From: Chitinophagaceae bacterium
Lineage (GTDB): Bacteria; Bacteroidota; Bacteroidia; Chitinophagales; Chitinophagaceae
Direction of reading: 5' to 3'
DNA length: 64,000 bases
Assembly (NCBI GenBank): GCA_016720745.1
Contig: JADKKA010000018.1
Span: 1,448,833-1,512,832, forward strand
The notes below the pieces were generated by a model. It saw nothing but the letters and a program-made list of their open reading frames with translations. It was not told the origin of the DNA and ran no database searches. Both the position numbers and the translations under genes were made by a program. Shown in pieces: positions 25,748 to 34,654 of this stretch (the stretch's first letter is position 1; every line of letters starts with the position of its first letter).

Positions 25748-26155
25748 TTAATTCTGCTTTACCAGGTTCACTGTTGTTTCGCTGATATAGCGGGTATTGC
25801 TGCTGATTTCATAAACGGCAGACTTGTTGCTGTTCCTGCTATACACAGTGAAATACAGTTTGTCATCACCCAGTTCTTCTGCATTCAACAGAAATCTTTT
25901 GGTGAATTTGTCTCCCCTGATTTTTTCTGAATAGAGCCTGTTGCCATTGATATCGGCAATGCTGATGGTATAATCATCAGACTGGCCATCCACGCTCAGT
26001 TCAAATACAGGGTTTTCTTTCAGCATGCCGGCATATTTCAGGGCAGCTGGTACAACAGGGTTAGTGGGATCAACTGGGGCGGCCTTGGCAGCTACTGAAA
26101 AAATGGTCAGAAAAGCTACGGCGATCAGTGATGTGTTACGGAAGATCTTTTTCAT
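25748..26155 (-). CDS. Small secreted beta-rich protein
   Basis: The ATG at 26155 gives 135 residues with a signal peptide (MKKIFRNTSLIAVAFLTIFS..AKAA). The mature part looks like one small beta sandwich (PVFELSVDGQSDDYTISIAD, KRFLLNAEELGDDKLYFTVY), similar in feel to Ig-like or C-terminal-sorting-like domains of Bacteroidota, but I cannot name a family. The longer frame to 26350 has an implausible Cys/Ser-rich N-terminus and is rejected. Confidence 0.65.
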   Translation of the reverse strand: MKKIFRNTSLIAVAFLTIFSVAAKAAPVDPTNPVVPAALKYAGMLKENPVFELSVDGQSDDYTISIADINGNRLYSEKIRGDKFTKRFLLNAEELGDDKLYFTVYSRNSNKSAVYEISSNTRYISETTVNLVKQN

Positions 26156-26759
26156 GATAAAAGGGTTTAGGTTAAACAAATAATATGCTGGTTTAAAAAA
26201 ATTTGATGGAAGCGACCGGGCAAGCAGTTGGGCTTTAGCTGTTGGCAAACAATATTGGCAAGTGGATTGATTTCCGGAGCATCGATTGGCTCCTTTAGCA
26301 GTAGGCTGCTTTGATGATGTAAAAGTAGACCGGGGGATTGGATGCTGCAAAACCGCTTTCTTCCTGATCCGTCATGCCCAATAACCCCCATCCGCGTGTA
26401 AATTATTTAGTATCAGCTGATTTACTCCCTGGTTTTACAGACAGCCAACCGGTAAAACAGTCCTTAAAAGAGCTTTGCCAAGGCCTGCTAGTGGAATATA
26501 CTTATCGGAAATGAACGGAAAGCGTCATGAAATGAGCAACAGGATCCTGCTGTTATTCACAGGATATACCGGTCGGGGTTACTTAATTGGTAAATTAATG
26601 TCAGACGGATTTGGCCGGGAAAAAAAATCCCCTATCTTCATTCGATTCAAGGGGCTGACTATATGGCATAACTGCTTTGTGGTCAACCAGATGGCTGAAA
26701 ATTTGTTATAAGGTAAAAGGCCCGCAGCCGGGTCTGATCCATAAAAAGAAGAAACAAAA
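26156..26759. other. Intergenic gap without a supported gene
   Basis: About 600 nt between divergent genes. The open frames here (for example around 26475-26711 on the plus strand) have no family resemblance, no start context and an unlike composition, so none is called. No repeats or strong hairpins were noticed. Confidence 0.5.
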
Positions 26760-27350
26760 ATGGCATTAAAGAAAGAGGATATCATTATCATCGAACCGAA
26801 GGAAATGTTCGTGGGGAAAAAAGACGCCCCGGTTACCCTGATTGAATTTGGGGAATATGAAAATGAGGATTGTGCGAAGGTGAATGAAGTCGTCAAGCAA
26901 ATACTTGAAGAATATGATGGCCGGATCCGGTTCCAGTTCAGGCATTTCCCGCTCACACTGATCCATCAGCGCAGTCTGAAAGCCAGTGAATCTGCAGTTG
27001 GTGCCGGTCAGGAAGATAAGTTCTGGGAAATGCATAATATTCTTTTCCAGAACCGTCGTAACCTCGGAACCACCAGTCTGAAATTATACAGCAAAGAAGC
27101 TGGAGTAAAGAGCAAGAAATTCCTGGAAGACCTGGTGAACGGAACATGGGGATGGCAGGTGCAGGATGATATCAAGGAAGGTCATAACCGCGGTGTAAAA
27201 GAAATTCCCGCCTTCTTTATCAATGATGTGATGCTGACCGTGAAGCCCACTTTCGCTAATCTCAGTGCAGCAATTGATCTGGCGCTGAAAAAGACAAAAA
27301 GCAAACCCGCAGCTAAAAAAGCAGCGGCCAAGCCGAAACAAAGAGCATAA
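26760..27350 (+). CDS. DsbA-like thioredoxin-fold protein lacking the CxxC pair
   Basis: 196 residues of the DsbA/Thioredoxin_4 family: the strand VTLIEFGEYENEDC aligns with the usual EFGDYQCPYC, so the nucleophilic Cys is Asn35 and only Cys38 remains. The cis-Pro loop is present (VKEIPAFFIN). There is no signal peptide, so the protein is cytoplasmic, and the C-terminus is a Lys/Ala/Pro-rich basic tail (KPAAKKAAAKPKQRA). A dithiol oxidoreductase activity is unlikely; a binding, glutathione-mixed-disulfide or peroxidase-like role is possible. It is monocistronic with a strong terminator. Confidence 0.78.
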   Translation: MALKKEDIIIIEPKEMFVGKKDAPVTLIEFGEYENEDCAKVNEVVKQILEEYDGRIRFQFRHFPLTLIHQRSLKASESAVGAGQEDKFWEMHNILFQNRRNLGTTSLKLYSKEAGVKSKKFLEDLVNGTWGWQVQDDIKEGHNRGVKEIPAFFINDVMLTVKPTFANLSAAIDLALKKTKSKPAAKKAAAKPKQRA

Positions 27351-27362
27351 ATAAATAGCAAT

Positions 27363-27390
27363 AAAAAACCCCGCCAAAGCGGGGTTTTTT
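27363..27390. terminator. Bidirectional intrinsic terminator
   Basis: AAAAAACCCCGC (27363-27374), loop CAAA, GCGGGGTTTTTT (27379-27390): a perfect 12-bp arm pair with a T tract on both strands. It serves both convergent genes, the DsbA-like and the RRM gene. Confidence 0.9.
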
Positions 27391-27406
27391 CATAATAAGA
27401 ACTTTA

Positions 27407-27700
27407 TTACCAACGGCTGTTGGAATAAGAAGGCTTCTGTGATCTTGCAGGCCTTTCTTCACGGGGCTTGGCAATGTTCACTTTAATAGAACGACCTTCT
27501 ACTGTAGCACCATCCAGTTCAGCAATAGCTTTCTGGCCAGCGGCATCATCGCTCATTTCCACAAAACCAAAACCTTTACTGCGGTTGGTGTATTTGTCCA
27601 TGATTACTTTGGCGGAAATAACTTCTCCGTACTCGGCAAAATAACTCCTCAGATCTTCGTCCACCACGGCGAAGGGGAGATTTGAAACATAAATGTTCAT
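27407..27700 (-). CDS. RRM-domain RNA-binding protein
   Basis: 97 residues forming one RNA-recognition motif: RNP2 IYVSNL (3-8) and RNP1 KGFGFVEM (about 42-49) with the aromatic residues in place, then a short Arg/Pro/Ser-rich tail ending SYSNSRW. Small bacterial RRM proteins of this kind bind single-stranded RNA and are often cold- or stress-induced. Upstream there are 173 nt to the divergent oxidase gene, rich in A/T, enough for a long 5' leader. Confidence 0.93.
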   Translation of the reverse strand: MNIYVSNLPFAVVDEDLRSYFAEYGEVISAKVIMDKYTNRSKGFGFVEMSDDAAGQKAIAELDGATVEGRSIKVNIAKPREERPARSQKPSYSNSRW

Positions 27701-27873
27701 GTAAAAAAATTAACTTTAAAAAAATACTTGAGAAAAACGCAACGTAAAGAAGACTAACTATTAGCAGAAAAGACGTTCACTTACAAAATGCTGTCGAACT
27801 CAAATTAACGCCGCAAAGATACGACAGAAACGGTTATGAATCATGATTATTTTTCAATTCAGCTTTATTTAAC

Positions 27874-29034
27874 ATGACATCAGGGTCTTTTGATGTAATT
27901 GTTGCCGGTTTGGGATCGATGGGATCAGCTGCCTGTTATGAATTATCAAAACAGGGATACCGGGTACTGGGACTGGAACAACAGTCTCACACACCTCATG
28001 AACTGGGCGCCCATGGCGGACAAAGTCGTATTATCAGAAAAGCTTATTTCGAAGATCCTGATTATATCCCTCTGCTGGAAAAATCTTATGAAGGCTGGTA
28101 TCAACTGGAAGCAGCCACCCGTAAACAGGTTTATCATCCCTGTGGCTTATTATACTACGGACTTCCTGCTCATCCTATCATGCAGGGAGTGAAGCAGGCG
28201 GCCAGGGATTTTAATATTCCGCTGGAACCTGTTTCCGATAAGCAATTGTTATCATCTTTTGTTGAAAGAGAAGGCTATGAAGCATTTGTGGAACATGATG
28301 CCGGTTTTTTGCTGCCGGAAAAAGCTATTCGTTTGTTGCTGGAGGAAGCGGGTAAAAAAGGCGCAGCATTACATACCGGTGAAAAAATAATCAGCTGGAC
28401 AAAACAGGGAGAAGGGATTGAAGTGATAACTACAAAAGCTACCTATCATTCAAAACGACTCATCATCACAGCCGGACCCTGGGCCAATGAACTGATCCGG
28501 ACACTGCCAATACCATTAACCGTTACAAGACAGATTATTCTCTGGGTGGAAACAGATCAATTTAAAAATTACAGCCCTTCCCATTTTCCCTGCTGGCTGA
28601 TCGCTTCAGAAGAGACAAAGGGAGCCTGGTATGGTTTTCCTGCACTGGATACTACCGAATGCTCCGGGCCGCGCGGGTTAAAACTAGCCCTCCATTATCC
28701 TGATAGTCCTGCCCATCCCGATGAAGTGAACAGGAATATAACCAGTGATGAAATTGAATCAGTGAAGCGGGCCGCGATGGCATTTTTTAAACCGGCGGGT
28801 AACAAATTAATTGCTGCCAAAACCTGTATGTATACCAATACACCGGATGAACATTTTATTGTTGACCATTTACCGGGTTATGATGGGGCGGTAACCATTG
28901 CCTGCGGTTTCAGCGGACATGGATTCAAGTTTGTCCCGGTGATTGGCAGGATACTGGCCGATCTGGCCATCAATGGAAAAACAGATTTGCCTGCCGGGTT
29001 CCTGGGCCTGCAAAGATTCAGTAATGCTGTTTAA
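27874..29034 (+). CDS. solA: FAD-dependent oxidase, N-methyltryptophan/sarcosine oxidase family
   Basis: 386 residues. The N-terminal dinucleotide motif (VIVAGLGSMGSAACYELSKQ) and GAHGGQSRIIRKAYF match monomeric sarcosine/N-methyl-L-tryptophan oxidases. The Cys that carries covalent FAD is present in KTCMYTNTPDEHF, and the C-terminal CGFSGHGFKF block closes the flavin site. The enzyme oxidatively demethylates an N-methyl amino acid, giving formaldehyde and H2O2; the exact substrate is not fixed by sequence. Cytoplasmic. Its stop overlaps the end of the convergent receptor gene by 4 nt. Confidence 0.85.
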   Translation: MTSGSFDVIVAGLGSMGSAACYELSKQGYRVLGLEQQSHTPHELGAHGGQSRIIRKAYFEDPDYIPLLEKSYEGWYQLEAATRKQVYHPCGLLYYGLPAHPIMQGVKQAARDFNIPLEPVSDKQLLSSFVEREGYEAFVEHDAGFLLPEKAIRLLLEEAGKKGAALHTGEKIISWTKQGEGIEVITTKATYHSKRLIITAGPWANELIRTLPIPLTVTRQIILWVETDQFKNYSPSHFPCWLIASEETKGAWYGFPALDTTECSGPRGLKLALHYPDSPAHPDEVNRNITSDEIESVKRAAMAFFKPAGNKLIAAKTCMYTNTPDEHFIVDHLPGYDGAVTIACGFSGHGFKFVPVIGRILADLAINGKTDLPAGFLGLQRFSNAV

Positions 29035-31454
29035 TTAGCCGGTGGTTCTGTATTATTGAAGATATCTCCGTTATCATCTTTCTTGCGGATACCAAAACTA
29101 TAACGCAGGTTGATCCCGAATCTGCGGGTATCAGAAAAACGGGTACCATAGGCATTCACCGACCCCTGCTTCAGGGTGAAGTCGTTTTTATTACTGTAAA
29201 AGATATCATTCATGCTCAGCGTGACCACCAGCTTTTCTTTCATGAATTTCCGGTTGATACTCGTATTCAGTGCCCCAAAAGAACTGAGTTCATAAAACTG
29301 CTGCTGTCCCTTTAAACGCCAGAAACCATTTAAAGTGATCACTGATTGTTTATCCACTTTAAAAGTCTGGTAGGTAAAGAAAGTCCAGGTGCCTCTTTTA
29401 AAGGAAAGTGGTTTGTTCTCATATAATCCCTGGTAGAAATTATGATTATACTGTGCACCGGCCACGAAGAAATAACGGCCACCCGGAGGCAGGGCGCCTA
29501 AACCACGGAAATACCATTCGCGGTTTTTGCCCAGGTTATCATAAGTACGATAGGCGACCGTATTGCTGGTGTCTGCCTGGTAAATCACATTGGTAAAAAT
29601 ATCTTTGGTATCATTTACACCCACTGCCAGAATTGGCCGTTCATCCACACTGATATTGGCTTCATAGTTCTGGTTGAACTGCGGACGCAGCGCAGGATTG
29701 CCCACTTCGGTAAGGTACTGATCAACATAACGGGCAAATGGATTGAGCTGGTCATAACCGGGCCGGCTGATCGTTCTGCGATAAACCAAATAGGCCCGCA
29801 GATCATATCCGGCAATCTTCATCAGGTTTTTACTGAGATAGATATAAGGAAAAAGGTCGGTACGGTGAATGGCAAAGCTGGTATCTCCCGGTACCGTTTG
29901 TCTTCCTTTCATATTGGTATTCTCCAGTCTTAAACCGGCCTTGATTACAATATCTTTTCCCAGTGACTTAGAACCCTGCACATAGGCCGAATTGATGTTT
30001 TCATCATACCGGAAAGTATTGGTGCGGCCGATATCTTTTATCCGGCTGTTTCCGTTCTGCTGAAAATATTCTGTTTCATTCCTGAATGTTTGAAAAGAAG
30101 CTTTGGCACCGGCCTCAAGGGTAAATCTTTTTTTCATTTTCAAACGGATATCTTCTTTCAGGTTGAGGCGATGCCTGTGGTTAATTCCTGTGCCATCCCC
30201 GCCTGTAAAAAAGGATACCGGAAAAATATATTCCGCATCGAAATCCTGATCGGTACTGTTACGGCTATAACTGTAAAAGATATCATTCTCCCATTCGGAC
30301 CCGGCTGAGTCCAGTTTTTTTGTGCCTTCAAGTCCTGCCTGGTAATACAGGGAGCTGCCTGTATTATTCACCCGGTTCAGGCTGTTGACTACCGGATTGC
30401 TGTTGCTGATGGTTTGAATAATATTGCGGTTCTCACTGTTGTTATTAAATGTGTTGAGACTGGCACTGGTGCCAAAATCAATATCCCATTTTTTGCCTGC
30501 CGGAAATACCAGGCTATAACTGCCAAAATAAGTATCACCGGGATAAATGGTGTTCGCATCCTGGAACAGTAATGAATCGGGTGCAAAAATCCGGTTGGTC
30601 CGGATTCTTTCGAAACTGTTCCTCTTGCTGTAATTCAGATTAATGGATGATGATTTCTTACCGTCATTATTGTTCAGGGTAAAACCGGCAAATTGATTGC
30701 CATAAGTGCCCTGCTGCATGCCGGCATTGATACTGCCGGTCATGCCGATTTTTACTCCTTTCTTCAGTACCACATTCACGATGCCCCCGCTGCTGTTGGC
30801 GTCGTATTTGGCAGAAGGCGTGCGGACGATTTCAATTTTAGCAATGGCATTCGGGGGCAGGCTTTTCAGCATGGTAGCAACATCTGCGGCACTCATCCGC
30901 ATATCCCGGCCATTGATTTGTATAGCTGCGGGTGTGAGGCTGCTGATATAAATATTACCATCCTGGTCCACAAATAATCCCGGCGTTTTTTCGATTACTT
31001 CATAACCACTGGTAGAAGTGGCTACCAGGTTTTCAGGATCAACGATGGTTTTATCATCCTCCTGCCGCATCAATGGTTTCTGCGATCTTACCACGGCTGT
31101 CTCGAGGGTTTTTGCCATCGGATCCATGGTAAAAGAAAAAGAAGTTTTATTGGGTTGGGTGGTGATGCCCTTTTCAAGGGGCTGGTAATTCACAGCAGTG
31201 ATCCTGACGGTATACTGACCAAAACCAACCGTAGAAAAGCGAACAGTTCCGCTGCTATCGGCTGTTTTTGTTTGCCGGAAGCTATTGTCGGGGAAACTGA
31301 TCAGACTGATACTGGCAAAGGAAACAGGATCTTTTTTGGAACCGTTTACCTTAATGGTAACCGTGGTTTCCTGAGCAATAGCCTGGAAGCCCAGGAAGAG
31401 CAGGAAAAAAGAAAGCAGGTACCGGCAGGGCACGGAAGACGGGTGTTGATTCAT
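29031..31454 (-). CDS. TonB-dependent-receptor-type outer membrane beta-barrel protein
   Basis: The ATG at 31454 gives 807 residues with a signal peptide (YLLSFFLLFLGFQAIAQ). A carboxypeptidase-regulatory-like domain (25-115) is followed by a plug domain (about 125-230, with IQINGRDMRMSAADVATMLK and SSGGIVNVVLKKG) and a large beta-barrel ending in aromatic strands (INLRYSFGIRKKDD). This is the outer-membrane-protein beta-barrel (OMP_b-brl_3) subgroup of the TonB receptor superfamily. The ligand is unknown and no SusD partner is adjacent, so glycan uptake is not implied. Confidence 0.85.
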   Translation of the reverse strand: MNQHPSSVPCRYLLSFFLLFLGFQAIAQETTVTIKVNGSKKDPVSFASISLISFPDNSFRQTKTADSSGTVRFSTVGFGQYTVRITAVNYQPLEKGITTQPNKTSFSFTMDPMAKTLETAVVRSQKPLMRQEDDKTIVDPENLVATSTSGYEVIEKTPGLFVDQDGNIYISSLTPAAIQINGRDMRMSAADVATMLKSLPPNAIAKIEIVRTPSAKYDANSSGGIVNVVLKKGVKIGMTGSINAGMQQGTYGNQFAGFTLNNNDGKKSSSINLNYSKRNSFERIRTNRIFAPDSLLFQDANTIYPGDTYFGSYSLVFPAGKKWDIDFGTSASLNTFNNNSENRNIIQTISNSNPVVNSLNRVNNTGSSLYYQAGLEGTKKLDSAGSEWENDIFYSYSRNSTDQDFDAEYIFPVSFFTGGDGTGINHRHRLNLKEDIRLKMKKRFTLEAGAKASFQTFRNETEYFQQNGNSRIKDIGRTNTFRYDENINSAYVQGSKSLGKDIVIKAGLRLENTNMKGRQTVPGDTSFAIHRTDLFPYIYLSKNLMKIAGYDLRAYLVYRRTISRPGYDQLNPFARYVDQYLTEVGNPALRPQFNQNYEANISVDERPILAVGVNDTKDIFTNVIYQADTSNTVAYRTYDNLGKNREWYFRGLGALPPGGRYFFVAGAQYNHNFYQGLYENKPLSFKRGTWTFFTYQTFKVDKQSVITLNGFWRLKGQQQFYELSSFGALNTSINRKFMKEKLVVTLSMNDIFYSNKNDFTLKQGSVNAYGTRFSDTRRFGINLRYSFGIRKKDDNGDIFNNTEPPAN

Positions 31455-31541
31455 GGCTGTACAGTTAGCGATGCGCAAAAATAACCATCATGATCTTTTA
31501 GAGGCATTTCTGTTGAAGAACTATCCTGATTTCTGTTTTTT

Positions 31542-31994
31542 TTAACCTTTCCGGTGCCTTTGTTTTTTGCTGTGGAAAATGCTGGCTTCATCAATGGAAT
31601 GGGTGCTGTGTATATCAGATTCTTTTTTGGCCAGTGCGGCCAGACTGATATAGAATTTTTTAATGGTCTCCAGTTCCTCTGCAGAAATATCTTCTATATT
31701 CACCAGCCGGTTACTGGCTGTTGAACTGGCTGCAATCAGTTCATTCAGCTTCAGCTGCAGGGCAACGGAATCCTTGTTTTGTGATTGCTGGATTAAAAAA
31801 ACCATCAGGAAGGTAATTACGGTTGTACCAGTATTAATCACCAGTTGCCATGTATCTGAATAATGAAATAGTGGGCCGGTGATGATCCAGACCAGGATCA
31901 CCAACACCGCCATTATAAAAGCAAGGGGTTTCCCGGCTGCTTTGGTGATCCGGGCAGAAAAACTTTCAAACAGCAGGTTGATTTTCTTCTTCAT
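31542..31994 (-). CDS. Low-affinity iron permease family membrane protein
   Basis: 150 residues. Two TM helices (about 22-42 and 52-72) separated by the loop TGPLFHYSDTWQLVINTGTT, with the following FLMVFLIQQSQNKDS motif, identify the low-affinity iron permease family. The C-terminal half is a cytoplasmic helical domain (LQLKLNELIAASSTASN...). Most bacterial members have not been shown to carry iron, so the transport role is an assumption. It is divergent from the YdeI gene (53 nt apart). Confidence 0.82.
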   Translation of the reverse strand: MKKKINLLFESFSARITKAAGKPLAFIMAVLVILVWIITGPLFHYSDTWQLVINTGTTVITFLMVFLIQQSQNKDSVALQLKLNELIAASSTASNRLVNIEDISAEELETIKKFYISLAALAKKESDIHSTHSIDEASIFHSKKQRHRKG

Positions 31995-32047
31995 AATAAA
32001 ATAATTTTGGGGAGATGACTGTTTATAATCGCTACTGATTTACTACG

Positions 32048-32548
32048 ATGAGGATACAATTTACCACAACCATACAGAAATTCGGGGCCAAAGGGGAAAA
32101 GACAGGCTGGACCTATATTGAGATCCCGGCCGACCTGGCGCAGCAACTCAAGCCCGCTAATAAAAAGGAGTTTAAAGTAAAGGGTAAACTTGATAAACAC
32201 AGCATCAGCCGTTTATCTGTTTTACCCATGGGAAACGGCCTATTCATCCTGCCGCTGAATGCCAGCTTAAGGAAAACCCTCGGTAAAAATAAAGGCGCCA
32301 TGTTGCAGGTCAGCTTGCAGGAAGATAAAAGCGATTTTGTTTTTAATCCTGATTTCATGGAATGTCTCGCTGATGATCCCACGGCAAAAGCCTTCTTTGA
32401 ATCCCTCACCGGCTCGCACCAGCGCTATTTCAGCAAATGGATCGACAGCGCCAAAACAGAACCCACCCGGGTAAAAAGAATTACCATGGCAGTAAATGCG
32501 CTAGCAAAGAAATGGGGGTATGGGGAAATGATTAGAGGGAATGGCTAG
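32048..32548 (+). CDS. YdeI/OmpD-associated family protein with DUF1905 domain
   Basis: 166 residues: a DUF1905 beta-barrel (about 1-95, WTYIEIPADLAQQLK ... LFILPLNASLRKTLGKNKG) followed by a YdeI-type helical module (about 105-160, FFESLTGSHQRYFSKWIDSA and KRITMAVNALAKKWGYG). Cytoplasmic; family members are linked to bacteriocin or peptide tolerance, but the biochemistry is unknown. The TAG stop at 32546-32548 is already the first CTAGTGG unit of the repeat tail that follows, so the true C-terminus may have been set by the repeat. Confidence 0.82.
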   Translation: MRIQFTTTIQKFGAKGEKTGWTYIEIPADLAQQLKPANKKEFKVKGKLDKHSISRLSVLPMGNGLFILPLNASLRKTLGKNKGAMLQVSLQEDKSDFVFNPDFMECLADDPTAKAFFESLTGSHQRYFSKWIDSAKTEPTRVKRITMAVNALAKKWGYGEMIRGNG

Positions 32549-32574
32549 TGGGGTTCGGCTAGTGGGGTTGCGTT

Positions 32575-32619
32575 GGTTGTCACTTCATCATTCTGATATC
32601 ATTTGTTCGTCTGTTCTTA
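32575..32619 (+). repeat. 45-nt repeat, copy 1
   Basis: Begins GGTTGTCACTTCATCATTCT and ends TTCGTCTGTTCTTA; identical to copy 2 at 32686. Confidence 0.85.
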
Positions 32620-32685
32620 TTTTGGCAAGAGGCTAGTGGCGAGTGACTAGTGGGGAGAGAAAGTCCGCAAGTCCGTAAGAAGGGC

Positions 32686-32730
32686 GGTTGTCACTTCATC
32701 ATTCTGATATCATTTGTTCGTCTGTTCTTA
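32686..32730 (+). repeat. 45-nt repeat, copy 2
   Basis: Perfect copy of 32575-32619, 66 nt after it. Confidence 0.85.
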
Positions 32731-33213
32731 AATGGCGAGTGGCTAGTGGCGAGTGGCTAGTAGGAAAAACGAAAGCCTTTATCGTTTAGCCTTCGAAGAA
32801 TAGTTGGCCTAGTTTCTCCCCTTTAGGGGCTGGGGGTGGCGAGTGGGGGTGCGGCCCGGTCCTTTAGCGAACGCTTCAAGGGAGCAAATACTCATTGAAT
32901 CATGAAATTTTCTATGAGGAAGAAAATGCTCAACGCTCAATTTTCAATGCTCAATGTTCATTGCCATCTAAGAGTCGTATGATAAACTCAGGGGAGAACC
33001 ATTTGCAATTTGTAGAGTAGCCGAGACCGGATTAGCAATTAGCGACCAACTTTAGACTGCCGCTGATAACTTGAACATTGAAAATTGAACATTGATTATT
33101 GAACACTTTTTGAGAGAGGCGAGAGGCTAGAGGCGAGTGGCTAGTGGGGGGTGGGCTTGTCATTCTGAGCTTGTCGAAGAATGTTGTTGGGAGTGGCTAA
33201 TAGGGATTGAGTT

Positions 33214-33258
33214 GGCTGTCACTTCATCATTCTTATCTCATTTGTTCTTCTGCTCTTA
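33214..33258 (+). repeat. 45-nt repeat, copy 3 (diverged)
   Basis: Same length and register as copies 1 and 2 with about five substitutions (GGCTGTCACTTCATCATTCT at its start). The irregular spacing argues against a CRISPR array. Confidence 0.75.
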
Positions 33259-33314
33259 TTTCATCCCCTCCTCCACTTCTTTCTTCCGGACTTTCGGACT
33301 TCCCGACTTCCCAA

Positions 33315-34511
33315 CTATTTAAACGGATTACTAAACCTCACATCTGTCGCCATCGTCCGATCGGTCAGTGTTTTTAAAAATGCCACCAGTGCCGCTTTAT
33401 CAGCTGCGGAAAGATTGGCCTGACGGGGTAAACCGTTAGGAAGCCTTAACTGAGGGGAAAGGTTTGGATGATTTCTTACACCGCTGCTATAATGCTCCAC
33501 CACTTCTTCCAATGTGGCAAACCGGCCATCATGCATATAGGGAGCGGTCAGTTCTACATTGCGAAGCGTGGTGACTTTAAATTCACCATCTCTGTTTACA
33601 TTATTGGTGACGGCTCCAAAGCCACGATCAGTAGTAACGGCATCCAAACCATTGTTTTTTTCCTGCGGAGCAGTAAATGTTTCGGATCCATGACAGGCCG
33701 CACATCCACCGAGATTGGGAGTCAGGAATACTTCCTTCCCCCTGTTTTCCTGTGCAGTGAAGTTCGGATAGGGTGCATTGGGTGGAGGCGCCGGGGCATT
33801 GGGAAGGGCCGATCTGGCTGTATCATATCTTGATTTGTAAGAAATCACGGAACGAACAAACTGTGAAAGTGCCAGTGAAATACGGTTGCTGGTAATCGTA
33901 CTGTCGCCAAATGCTCTCTGAAACAAAACAGGATAATAGGCCAGTGCTTTCAGCTTTGTTTCAAGTGCCGGTAAAGTCATTCCCATTTCCACCAGGTCCT
34001 GGATCGGCATCAGGGTTTGATCTTCCAGGGTCGCGGCACGCTGGTCCCAGAAAAAACGTCCATTGGGATAATAAGCAGCATTAATGATGGACATGGAATT
34101 TCTTCCGGTCAATCCGCCATTAAAACCGTTACTCTTTACCACCGGATCAGAAAAGCCACTGGCCTGTTTATGACAGGAAGCGCAGGAAATGGTATTATTC
34201 AGCGAAAGGTTCTTATCATAAAACAATACCCTTCCAAGCGTGGCTCCGTTATCGGTTACCGGATTGGTACCCGGCGTATTAATTTGACCAATAATATTGG
34301 GGGAGGTCAGGTAGCCTGGCAGGGGCTGATTGGCATAATTAAAGGGGGTGGCCGGCAGGTTCAGCACGGCAGCTACTGCGTCGTTGGGTAAGGGAGTGGG
34401 AGTGGGGGTTGGAGCCGGTGTAACAGTACTATTCTCCTTATTACAGGCTACTAATACAGCAATACCTAAAATACCGACGGCAAAAACAATCTGGTGGCGT
34501 TTGGCTAACAT
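33315..34511 (-). CDS. Lipoprotein di-haem cytochrome c peroxidase family protein
   Basis: 398 residues from the ATG at 34511. A lipoprotein signal (ILGIAVLVAC) is followed by a Pro/Thr-rich linker (TPAPTPTPTPLP) and a CcpA/MauG-type fold with two haem c sites, CASCH (about 110-114) and CAACH (about 270-274). RRVLFYDKNLS-like (GRVLFYDKNLSLN) and TAPYMHDGRFATLEEVVEHY are family blocks. It reduces H2O2 at the outer or inner membrane surface using electrons from the periplasm, or acts as a MauG-like oxidase. The TAG stop sits at the edge of the repeat tail. Confidence 0.9.
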   Translation of the reverse strand: MLAKRHQIVFAVGILGIAVLVACNKENSTVTPAPTPTPTPLPNDAVAAVLNLPATPFNYANQPLPGYLTSPNIIGQINTPGTNPVTDNGATLGRVLFYDKNLSLNNTISCASCHKQASGFSDPVVKSNGFNGGLTGRNSMSIINAAYYPNGRFFWDQRAATLEDQTLMPIQDLVEMGMTLPALETKLKALAYYPVLFQRAFGDSTITSNRISLALSQFVRSVISYKSRYDTARSALPNAPAPPPNAPYPNFTAQENRGKEVFLTPNLGGCAACHGSETFTAPQEKNNGLDAVTTDRGFGAVTNNVNRDGEFKVTTLRNVELTAPYMHDGRFATLEEVVEHYSSGVRNHPNLSPQLRLPNGLPRQANLSAADKAALVAFLKTLTDRTMATDVRFSNPFK

Positions 34512-34654
34512 CAATGGGTGGTTTGAAGTGGCTTTGACTTTAATGCTACAAAAAGGTTTAAAGTAAATGCATTTTTGGTGAATTGTACAAGAGGCAAGGA
34601 AATTTGGCCTTTCCTTGCGGGATCCTTAACCTTTTTTTGTCTTTTATTTGCAGT

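Larger units (their letters stand above)
32546..33317. repeat. Composite heptad-repeat tail region
   Basis: About 770 nt without a gene. It contains contiguous 7-nt units of AGTGGCT/AGTGGCG type (32635-32655, 32738-32765; further near 32547-32567 and 33123-33150), three copies of a 45-nt repeat, a CCCCTTTAGGGGCTGGGGGTG box (32818-32838), CTCAA/TTGAA inverted phrases (about 32930-32965 against 33073-33105) and a TTGTCGAAG motif (33161-33183). The far end, near the stop codon of the peroxidase gene, turns into 8-nt AGTCNNNA units read on the minus strand. Confidence 0.7.

Noticed and set aside
26475..26711. A 78-codon plus-strand frame before the DsbA-like gene
   Set aside because: No homology signal, unusual composition and no promoter; treated as intergenic.
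32575..33258. Possible CRISPR array
   Set aside because: Only three copies, unequal spacing of 66 and 483 nt, no spacer-sized units and no cas genes.
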